Positions 21,886-31,110 of a stretch of 64,000 nucleotides of DNA are shown here, in pieces. A model generated the notes under the pieces. That model was not told where the DNA came from, did not search any database, and saw nothing but the letters and a program-made list of their open reading frames with translations. Within the stretch, counting starts at the first letter, position 1. Each line of letters opens with the position of its first letter. Origin of the DNA: Calliopum simillimum. Lineage: Eukaryota > Arthropoda > Insecta > Diptera > Lauxaniidae. The position numbers and the translations under genes were made by a program. The DNA lies in contig OX638372.1 of assembly GCA_951812925.1 (NCBI GenBank), positions 4,216,001-4,280,000 of the forward strand. The letters are read 5' to 3'.

Positions 21886-22979
21886 TCATTTGCTTAATGG
21901 CAAAATATTAAAATATTAAATATTTACATACAAATACCTGTCTAATGGTGTATAATTCAAAGTCGTGCTCCAATTTTGTTTTGCGTATTAATATATAGAT
22001 TATATAGTATTTATCTACATACACTCAAAAAAATTTGTAGGTAAAGTAACAGTCAAAATTTACAGTCAATTTTGAATTTTACAGTTGTAGTTATTTTTAC
22101 TGTAAAAATAGTCATTTTTCTATGAAAATACATTTTTGACTGTTCTTCGACAGTTATTTTTATTTCTACTGTGAAGGTAAGTAAAATATATTTTGCAGTT
22201 AAATTTTACAGTCATTTCTAGTGATATAAAATAACGGAAATTTACGGTTTTTAACAGTCAGAAAAACTATTATTTTGAGGTCAAAATCAGTCACATATCT
22301 AATACGACGCCAAAAAAGTATTAAGAATTATTACGCGACCTTAAAATTTTACCTTCAGCGCGGCCAAATAGTTTCCCTTTAAAAAACTTTGATAAAATAA
22401 AAATTTTTTTATCTAAGTTAGCAAGTCTTTTCTTGTGTAAAAATTAATAAATTTGTTTATTTGTTTAAAAGACATAAAATAAGATCTGTGAATTTTATTT
22501 TTAATTAATAAATTTCTCGATTAAGAGCCAGACAGGATAGTTGGGCAACTATCCGATTCTACATAGCAGCATAAGTGAGCGACCACACGAGAGATTTGCT
22601 ATACAAACTCAATTCAGACAAGATAGTTGCGCAACTATAATCATGAATTTTAATACTTTTTTGTATTATTTTTTCATGCAACAAATTTGTGTCAAACTGT
22701 GAGTTAATTTTGTATAGACTCTCAAATTATGTTGCTATTAACCACTTATTTCATCCATCTCGTAGATTTCTTCACGAAAACTGTATTATTTTACTCCCAA
22801 AAGGAAAAAATTGTGAAACATTTTACAACCCAACTCTGTTTTTGTGAAATACTTTAAAACACAACTCTGTTTGATTTCGTGGCATCGTTTGCTCATTTAT
22901 TTCAGGATTAAAATAATCACCAAATATATGATTATTTTAATTATGAATGTCTATGTAAACTAGCCCTTTGCAAATAACA

Positions 22980-23890
22980 AAGTCGCTAAAAATTCGGCAA
23001 AGTGAACGCACCCTTGTTTATACTGAGACTTTGATTAAAGTAGTGAATCCAAAGTGGACGCAGAAGAAATTTTCGGCTATTCCGGAGAAGATCGTAAGTT
23101 TGATTAACAATGTACAGAATTCCAAAAAAGTGAAAATATTGAAATTGTTTTTATTGTTTTTCATGCAAGATCCCTAGAAACTCCGACCAACTTTACAATG
23201 ATTCAAAATACGAGCGCAACTTCAGCCGTACTCGGTTGAAATCCCGTCAGTGTAGAATCTGTGCGTGGTCATTTCAAGGGTTATAAAATTCAAAAGTGGA
23301 CTGAACAGGAGAGAGAAGCAGTCAAATATTAGTAACACAATTTAAGCCCGATTCTAAGAATTTCGCGCGTGTGCTTGTCTATAATGGACGTTTCAATGGC
23401 CCACCCAGCGCCGTAATTGATTTTGATACACGTAAGGTTCACCGACTTTTTGATTAACACGGAAGAAACCATTAAGTCCTAATGGCAAACTCACTGGTAA
23501 TAAAATTTATTTCGAAGAGGTTAAAAGCACCTTTGTGGGTGAGCGACGTGAATACGAGCCACACATTACCGATCCCAATAGAACGGCAATGAAAATGGAC
23601 GGCTTAAAACCAAATACTAAATACAGAATATCTATTGAAGCGACAACAAAAATGGGCGAGGGTGAAGAGTAAGTATAAAATATGTGATTTGTTATGTGGA
23701 ATAATCTAATTTGGTTTCTTTTTTTTCCAAAAATAGATATTTTACTGAAAAGCGCACAAGAACCTGCAACACCTGCATTCATCTGGTATAAGGAACATTC
23801 TCACAAAGACTTGGCTAAGTTTAAAGTACAATGCCTACCGAATACGGAGGGACATCCTGGTACACATTTCTTCACAAAATATAGGTTGGT
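22980..23890 (+). pseudogene. Nrg: Neuroglian (L1-type adhesion molecule) pseudogene fragment, introns retained
   Basis: The readable pieces match Drosophila Neuroglian in order: LIKVV (23031), GYSGED (23075), TNFTMIQNTSATSAVLG, VESVRGHFKGYKIQKWTE, KPDSKNFARVLVYNGRFNGP, PSAVIDFDT, NGKLTG, KIYFEEVKSTFVGERREYEP, HITDPNRTAMKMDGLKPNTK, YRISIEATTKMGEGEE, YFTEKRT, then KEHSHKDLAKFKVQ and NTEGHPGTHFFTKYR (to about 23888). These are parts of the membrane-proximal fibronectin III domains. Two short introns survive with GTAAGT donors: 23094..23169 and 23669..23736. The copy is therefore genomic, not retroposed. Lesions: TGA at 23237 replacing a Trp, stops near 23330, frameshifts before GYSGED and near 23750, and loss of the segment after IDFDT. 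Ig domains, membrane segment and cytoplasmic tail are absent. It sits inside the TIR element 22022..25550. Confidence 0.87.
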
Positions 23891-24069
23891 TGCTGTGTGT
23901 TTTTCAAATGTTGGCTGTGTGCGTAACACAACTCATTATAGGCGATGTTTAATTTGATAGAATTTGTTTTTGCTTAACGTTAGATTAGCGACTGTTAATA
24001 TTTTTTTTTTAAACCTTGTTTGGTTTGTTAAGTTTTTAATTCTAAGAAAGACTATGCAATCAAAAATGT

Positions 24070-25043
24070 CTGAACGGGTCTACTTTCGGAGATATAGCCA
24101 TCGGAAGATCTGGATATATCTTTTATAAAAAACGGTATAAGTTGGGAACCCCTGAATGCATTTTAAAAATATTGATGTCATATTAAAGGTATTTTATCGG
24201 ACTTTGTAATTGCTTTAAAAAATTTTTCAATTTGAGTCATAGTTTTCGAGATAGGACAATTTTTCAAAAATTCACCCCATTTTTTTTCCCCAAAAAAACC
24301 TTATTTTTCCCAAAAAATGTATTATTAACCTATAACTTTTATATCTAAATTAGAAAGCCCAATTTATTTCCTTTCATTTGATATGCAACATGTATCTGAA
24401 ATTGCATCATTAATAAATTTCTATAGAAAAAAGCAAAAATAGACCAAATAACTTCCTTGAAACTAGGAACTTTTAACAAGAATGCCAGAACAACAACAAC
24501 TTAACTACTACAACAACAACTCAATTTGGCTACCAAACTATGTATTGGATATATGATGGACTGATCCTCGGCCGAAGGCCACCGCAAAGCCAGTGTTGGA
24601 TTTTTGGGAGTTTTAAACTCTGAGCTGCGGCCGTAGGCCCTCCATTTACCCCTACTCTTATTTAAAATTACTGTTGTTTAAGTAGTAGTAAAGTTGTTGT
24701 ATTTGTTGTCTGTTCTGGCATTGTTGTTGTTAAAAGTTCCTAATTTCAAGAAAATTGATTTGGGTCATTTTTGTTTTTTCTATAGAAATTTATTAAAGAT
24801 GGAAAAATAACGATTTTTTGAGAAAAAAATGGGGTGAATTTTTGAAAAATTCTCATATCTCGAAAACTGTCACTCAAATTGGAAAATTTTGTAGAGCAAT
24901 TATAAAGTCCGGTAAAATACATTTCATATAACATCAATATTTTCAAAATCCATCCAGGGGTTCCCAACTTATACTGATTTTTATTAAAGATATATCCCGA
25001 TCTTGCAATGGCAATATCTCCGAAAGTAGGTTCGACCCGAACT
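24070..25043. repeat. Long imperfect hairpin nested in the TIR element
   Basis: The left arm (24070..24530) runs from GGGTCTACTTTCGGAGATAT through TATAAGTTGGGAACCCCTG and AAAAATTCACCCCATTTTTT to GAATGCCAGAACAACAACAA. The right arm (about 24680..25043) returns through the complements TGTTCTGGCATTGTTGTTG, AAAATGGGGTGAATTTTTGA, CAGGGGTTCCCAACTTATA and ATATCTCCGAAAGTAGG. The loop (24531..24680) holds CTCGGCCGAAGGCCACCGC and GCTGCGGCCGTAGGCCCTCC. Arms match well but not perfectly. Confidence 0.8.
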
Positions 25044-25601
25044 TTTTGTTGTTGTTGTTGTAATTAATTTCTAGAGCCCTATTTGGGCAAAACAAAAAAA
25101 CAACAACAGTCGCTAAAGTAAAATTTTTTCCTTTAAATATAAACTACACAAACTACTGTATTTTCAATAAATTTTTATAAAATGTAAGCTGCACTAGATG
25201 AATAAATCAATAAATAAAAAAAAAAAAAAAAATTCGTTATTTAATTTTGACTTTAAAACAATTAAAATAACTGTAAATTACAGTTAATCTAGAAAAAACA
25301 GTAATTGAATTTTTGACTGTAAAACCATTTAAATAACTGCGATTTACAGTCATTTGATAAAAAACAGTTTTTGTCATTTGACTGTAATTTTTGACTGTCG
25401 GTTGCAATAAATTGTAAAAGACAGTAAAAAAAAAATGACCCACAATTTCCAGTTAAAATGACTGTAAATGTAATGGGAGTCTTTTTGACTGTTTTTACAA
25501 TTGTTTTTACTGTTAAATTTGTTGTTTTTACCGTCATATTTTTTTGAGTGTAGGTCTGTATAACACTTAGAAGTAGAAAAAGAAGCTTTAAAAACAACTT
25601 A

Positions 25602-25804
25602 TACCCAGTGTGCCACACGGTTCATATCTCCGCTTTTTTATTCGTTACTGATCCGTTTGCGGGAGGAATTCCCAAAAAAAAAATGATCCGCTTTTTTTTT
25701 GGAATGATCCGCTTTTTTTTTTGGAATTCCTCCCGCAAACGGATCAGTAACGGATCCGTAACGGATAAAAAAGCGGAGATATGAACCGTGTGGCACACTG
25801 GGTA
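25602..25804. repeat. Near-perfect 200-bp palindrome
   Basis: TACCCAGTGTGCCACACGGT on the left is mirrored by ACCGTGTGGCACACTGGGTA on the right. The arms continue through TCATATCTCCGCTTTTTTAT and ACTGATCCGTTTGCGGGAGG with a short extra ACGGATCCGT on the right. The centre has two GATCCGCTTTTTTTT units. The TACCC/GGGTA termini recall the element at 29079..30535. Confidence 0.85.
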
Positions 25805-27900
25805 CTGATCATTATTTATTCTTGTAGATAGTAATAGTATCTACATTTACTTCCATTTATGAATTACAAGTAAACAACGTTGTTGCAAATTATTGCAAGT
25901 ACTTTGGCAATTTAAGTTCATTTTCTCTCTATAGTATTTCTATTAATTTTGTTGTTGCTTCTGCTGTCGTAACTTATGCATGCCGCATTTTTGTTCTGCA
26001 TTAATTATCAAAGTTGAACAATCTTTTAAATTAATTCGTGCTTGCATCGCGATAAAGAGTGCGCGAAAAGCTAATGGTTTTTGCTCTTTTTTTGTATTTT
26101 TGTTACGCTATATTCTGCGCTCTTGCTTTCTTTCTTTTAAAAAAGATATATAATCTACAGACAGAACGGCACATTAAAAATATCATTATCATCAGAGTCA
26201 TCAACAGCAACAATAATAAAAACAACAACAGAACGTTATACCAATTCAAGAGATGCAAATAATAAGTGGAAATGTTTTTGCCACTCCGTGCGCATATGCA
26301 AAATTAAAAAAAAAAAAACATTAAAAATGTCCCAAAAACTGGCAGCACTTTCAAGGTGTTAAGTGCTTAGGGAGCTAGGATGTAAAATATATGAAAAACT
26401 TTTTAAGCATTGAGCATGAACTTTTTGAAATTTAGTAGAAATTAGGTAAAATTTTCAATATTTATAAAATTTTAGTTTTTTTTTTATGTTTTCACTATAG
26501 ATCGGTTAAAGTGTCTAAAAAAAACAGTTATGTTACGAATACGGCAACACTACACAAGAGAATTTTTTTTTCACTTTTTTTAGCTCAACACACCCCAAGT
26601 AATCCAAATAAATTTGAAACTTAAGAATCAGAATTTTTGGTATAAATGTAGCTGTAAATATGGTCTTTTTTTACACTAAAATAGCATTTGCCAGTGACCT
26701 TTAACAAAATCGGTTAAAAGTTTAATAAACTTAAACTTAAAAAAAAGAAGAAAATCACGAGACTCTAATTGCACATGAAGTCTAAATTTGTGATTTTTTT
26801 TTTTTTTTCAGAACAACGTGGTCAAACGATCACAGATGTTGTGTTGAATTCAAAAAATAACAACAATTGCAACAACAATCACACCAATTAGAGAAACATG
26901 ACTAAAATTAGTTATCGCAATTCAGGATTTTTTTATTCTTTTATTTTTATTTTTTATCTCGTATTTGTAAATAGTTGTGTAGCACAACAAGGCAATGATT
27001 AAGAACAAAATTGTATCTTTTTATCTTTGGCATTTGTGAAGCGATCAATAAAGTTCATTCGAAATGTTTTTGCAGCGATCAACACCATTTAACAATTTGC
27101 ATATTTTAAATGACAATAAAAATAACGACAAAAAAAAAAAAAGATAAAAATTGTGGGGAAAAGAACAATTAGAGGTAAAGGGAGCGAAGTAAAAATGAAA
27201 TTGAAAAAAAAAGGCGAATCATCAGATCCGTAAGAAGACAAAGCACAATAAAAAAAAGAGGCGGCAGCGACATAAGAAGCACGTGTTGCCGGAATACTAA
27301 ATAGATTACAACTCAAAAGTAGAGAATTTTACAGAGTCAGAAAAGCAACAACAAATACACGCCCATTTTCATGATTTTTCTTTTTTTTTTGTTATTTTTC
27401 TTTAAAAATAGATAGAAAATCACGATCAACACGGTCACATGCCTAAAAGTTGTGTAAAGTATTTAAAAAAAAAAAAAAAAAAAAAATTAAATAAATTTAA
27501 ACAAAATGTTAAATAACACAAAAATTTAGTCATCACACTCTTGGGATATTTTTGCGTAGTTTTTTCTTTTTCGAAAATAAAGTTGCTAAATTACAATATC
27601 TATATTAATACGCAAGACAAAAATTTTTCCTTTCTTTTTTACAATGTCAGAAATGGAGCATGACTTTGAATTATACACCATTAGAGGTATTTGTGTGTAA
27701 GTGTACACAAAGATAAAATTATTTTAATATTTGGCCACTAAGCCAGGTAAAATTAAATGCAAATTTTTCAATATTAACAACGACAAAATACGCGGTCACA
27801 CAGAGCTAAAAAGGGGATGAAGCACAAGGAGAAAGACAAAAATTGGACTGACACTGACTTCATGTTTTTTGTTTTTTTTTTTTTTTTTGTTTCACATTCG
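25805..27900. other. Intronic DNA, nothing recognised
   Basis: AT-rich, with A runs (26306, 27465..27486), AACAACAAC-type tracts and no family signature. Confidence 0.6.
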
Positions 27901-27913
27901 TCATTGTACGACA

Positions 27914-28871
27914 CGGTGCTCTTGAACAGTCGATAGGTTTTTTCATATGTGGAGAAAATCTGTGAATGGGGTTTCATTTGTATTAGTTTAGTGGCCTGAA
28001 GAATGCAAACCCCGAAATCGTAGCTGATCATCCCCGCGAAATATCGCAAAAATACATATCCCATATAAAATAAAAAGAATTCAGAAAAAAAACGCAACAA
28101 ACAAATATAAAAATAGTTATTTTTAATGTATTTTGCAATGCTAAATCCGAATCCGGCCTTAGAATTGCTGTATCTCATTCGGTTTTTGAGATATCTTAGC
28201 CTAAACAAGGAAAAAAGCCGATGCTATGTTTTATTGCTGTGTTTTGGAGCTATATAACAGGACGTATATCCGTAAATTCTGATGCAGAAATGGAAAGCTC
28301 TAATCAATCTTCTAAACCTAATTCAAATAATGTCGATATCTTTATTTTTCTCGAAGATATCCTAACCTAAAAAGTTAAAAAAGTGCAAAAAACGTGTTTT
28401 GTCATTATTTCAGTCTACGATATTTTGGAGAAAAATTAAGCTATTGACGTAATTTAAATGCGGTTTTAAAGAAAAAGATTGGATCTTTCAGATAATGTAT
28501 CGAATTTTGCGTACAAATGTTCTATACTATAGTTATATAGCTTCGAAATATAGCAAAAACGGTCTTTTTTCCTTGTTTATGCTAAGATATCTCAAAAACC
28601 GTATGAGACATAGCAATTTTAAGGCCGGATTCAGATTCAGCATTGCAAAATACATTAAATATTACTATTTTTATATTTGTTTGTTGCGTTTTTTTTTTTC
28701 TGAATTTTTTTTATTTTGTATGGGATATGTATTTTTGCGATATTTCGCGGGGATGATCAGCTACGATTTCGGGGTTTGCATTATTCAGACCACTAAACTA
28801 ATACAAATGAAACCCCATTCACAGATTTTCTCCACATATTCAAAAAACCTATCGACTGTTCAAGAGCACCG
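27914..28871. repeat. Large hairpin with arms of at least 300 bp
   Basis: The left arm (27914..28222) starts CGGTGCTCTTGAACAGTCGA. The right arm (28559..28871) ends TCGACTGTTCAAGAGCACCG. Between them the arms are close reverse complements, including ATGGGGTTTCATTTGTATTA, TCATCCCCGCGAAATATCGC and AAACAAGGAAAAAAG. The reading frames on opposite strands of the two arms encode nearly the same hydrophobic peptide, which is a by-product of the palindrome. Weaker complementarity (AGCTATATAAC / GTTATATAGCT) continues into the loop, so nearly the whole interval may fold back. Confidence 0.9.
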
Positions 28872-28875
28872 AGAC

Positions 28876-28972
28876 CAGTGATGATAAATGAGAAAGTACT
28901 AAAACTGCCCAAAAAGTACCAAAAGTATTTAATACAATTGTGGTAAAATTTTAACCATTGGGCGATTCTGGT
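28876..28972 (-). repeat. Short dispersed repeat (GGTACTTTTTG family), copy 2
   Basis: The reverse complement of 21777..21885: on the minus strand CAGAATCGCCCAATGG, TTTTGGTACTTTTTGGGCAG and TTTTAGTACTTTCTC. It directly abuts the right arm of the hairpin at 28871. Confidence 0.6.
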
Positions 28973-29078
28973 GTACATAAATCTAGATCTTAGTCTTTTA
29001 GTTTGTTGCTTTAGGTTTGCATTTTGAAGTTAAAAGTTTTCAATAAAGAATAAACAAAAATCACAGGCTTTTTGAAAC

Positions 29079-30535
29079 TACCCGAGTAGAAAAAAGTTTA
29101 GGTTGAGATCCATTCGGATCAGGCTTGCCTGAAGAATAAACAGGAACGAGTCAGGCGTTCTGATCCGACTATGAAGAATAAACGTCACACCTCAATGAAA
29201 CGGACCTGATCCGTTTGAGCGGATACGATCCGGAACAGATAAAGTTTTCAGGAACGGATCTGGATATTTCAGGTCCTCATCAAAAAAGTAATATAGCGGA
29301 GATGTGTGTACCTTGGTCCGCTTTTCAGTTTTTCAAAGTGCTGGATTTTCCAAAAAAGTTTCTTTAGTTTTTTGATTAAGTTATATGCTTGCAGCATCAA
29401 ATGACGTGACAATGACAGTTCTATGTCTTACCATTGAGTAGAAATATAACTTTTTCCGTTGCAATCTCAAACGGTCCATAGTACACCATGCAAGTGTACC
29501 TTGGACTATTAAAAATAAAAGAGAATACATTGTATTTAGGTAATAAATTATGAAAGAACCATTTATTATGTAATCAAAAGTAAAATTTTTTTCAATAATA
29601 AAAAAAAAATTAATCATAAACAAAAATTATAACACAAAAAAGTGCATTTGGCAAAAAACAATTAATTAAACAAAAATGGTTGCAAATAAATACATTCATC
29701 ACGTAAATAATAATAATAATATTATATTGAGAGGGGATCATGGCTTCCTGGTTGCGTGCGAAAAAGGCTCGCTGGTCAAAAAGCATAGGTCCACACAGAC
29801 AGCATGTTTTAAAAAATGTCAACACCCATAACATATATTAATGAAAATACATCTAAAACACACTAAAAGCTTAAAACAATAACTAGACTTCCTTCCTGAT
29901 GTTGTAAAACTGAAATATTTCAAGTAAGCTTCTCACAAAACATTTCGTAGTTTACTCCAAAAACAAATTTTTACACGCAAAAAACACTTTTCCCGTCGCT
30001 TTTTATACACGCATACACTTGACGGTCTGAAGTTTACTAATAAATATGAGTCACCGGTATGAGTGGAAAATTCCGTAGAAGAACATTATCGTACACGTGC
30101 AACTGTTGAGTGGCAACCGACACTCGGACCGAGGTACACACATCTTCCCTATTCATTATTGAAGATCGCATCATACCCATATAAAATAATTTTAAAACAT
30201 TTTGTAGCTTTGATTAATATGTTTGATTTTTCATACGCATTTGCTATGAAATAAACATGATAACCACCTAAAATGTGTTTGGGAAAATTTTCTGAGGTCG
30301 TATTGATATGAAATATGTATAAGTTTCAAAAGGACTAGGTTAGATGAATAAAATTCCTTACTGCGATTTAGTTCTGAGGATTTGATGCGATACTGATTTA
30401 AACAACGGACTAGGACCGTATTAAGATTTTTGGTATAAGATTTTGATGAGGAACTGATCAGATGGCAGTATTAAAGAATACCTGATCTGGATCTGATCCT
30501 GATCCGGAATTCCTGAACTAATTTCTTGTCGGGTA
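29079..30535. mobile_element. 1.46-kb inverted-repeat element with TACCCGA termini
   Basis: The left end TACCCGAGTAGAAAAAAGTT and right end AACTAATTTCTTGTCGGGTA are imperfect inverted repeats. They lead into CATTCGGATCAGG on the left and CCTGATCCGGAATTCC on the right. An inner inverted pair is GATGTGTGTACCTTGGTCCG (29302..29321) and CGGACCGAGGTACACACATC (30131..30150). GATCCGGAT-like units repeat inside the arms. No transposase is visible. Confidence 0.6.
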
Positions 30536-30599
30536 TATACGAGTATATAGTAAGCATGAAAATCACCTTCAACATGGGATCCATAAAAGTATGGAAATA

Positions 30600-30990
30600 A
30601 GATAGGGACGAAATTTAGATTCATTCCGGCAACGACTCAAAAGTTAGAAGGACTCTTTAAAACGATACCTGCATAATTTTTTTTTTGCAAAAAATTGATA
30701 CCCAAATTGAAATGGAAAAAAAGATATTATATTCTTGCAAAAAATTTGACGTTCAAAAAATCTGATTTTTTTTTTTTTTTTTTGTACTGACAATATTTTC
30801 GTTTTTCAATTAAGAGTTCGGAAAAAAATTTTGTACTCAAAAGCAATGCAATATTAAATAAATCTTCAAAATTTGGTAAAAAAAATAATTAAAAAGTTCC
30901 AAAAATTCTGCAAAAATTCACACGTATTTTGTGGACGATTCTAAACATTTTTTGCCATGCAAGCATTCGTAGCGTATTTCCGATCTACAC
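30600..30990. repeat. Single-arm copy of the 55026 foldback family
   Basis: GACTCAAAAGTTAGAAGGAC, then AAACGATACCTGCATAATTT and, further on, AAAATTCACACGTATTTTGT match the order of motifs in the left half of 55026..56046. Confidence 0.55.
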
Positions 30991-30995
30991 TGATG

Positions 30996-31110
30996 CTTGA
31001 AAAAGTCCCGGGAAAAATGATGCGAGCACAAACTTTTTGATAAAAATTGATTTTATTCGTCAACATAGTTCCCTTCGAGGTAGATACACTTTATCCAACG
31101 ATCCTCCAAC
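30996..31110 (-). pseudogene. Mariner-like transposase C-terminal remnant and 3' end
   Basis: The minus strand from 31109 reads LEDRWIKCIYLEGNYVDE followed by TAA (31053..31055). This resembles the RWxKCIxLxGxYV tail of mariner transposases. It continues to GGGACTTTTTCAAG (30996..31009), a typical mariner-like terminus. Upstream, the catalytic D,D34D region cannot be read. The other end of the element was not found. Confidence 0.5.

Larger units (their letters stand above)
22022..25550. mobile_element. 3.5-kb TIR element carrying a Neuroglian segment
   Basis: The left terminus CACTCAAAAAAAT (22022..22034) and right terminus ATTTTTTTGAGTG (25538..25550) are perfect 13-bp inverted repeats, each flanked outside by TA (22020..22021 and 25551..25552), as after insertion into a TA target. 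Both subterminal zones (about 22040..22270 and 25245..25535) are packed with ACAGT/ACTGT motifs, which is not the case elsewhere in the window. Inside lie the Nrg pseudogene (22980..23890) and a nested long hairpin (24070..25043). No transposase is visible, so the element would be non-autonomous. TA duplication is typical of Tc1/mariner-type elements but the superfamily is not established. The TIRs are short, so the boundaries are an inference supported by the matching subterminal repeats. Confidence 0.6.

Noticed and set aside
23507..23782. Minus-strand 91-codon frame
   Set aside because: Antisense shadow of the Neuroglian pseudogene.
27774..28881. Two long similar reading frames on opposite strands (144 and 128 codons)
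   Set aside because: They are the two arms of the hairpin read in opposite directions. The peptide similarity is forced by the palindrome and the residues are AT-driven hydrophobic.
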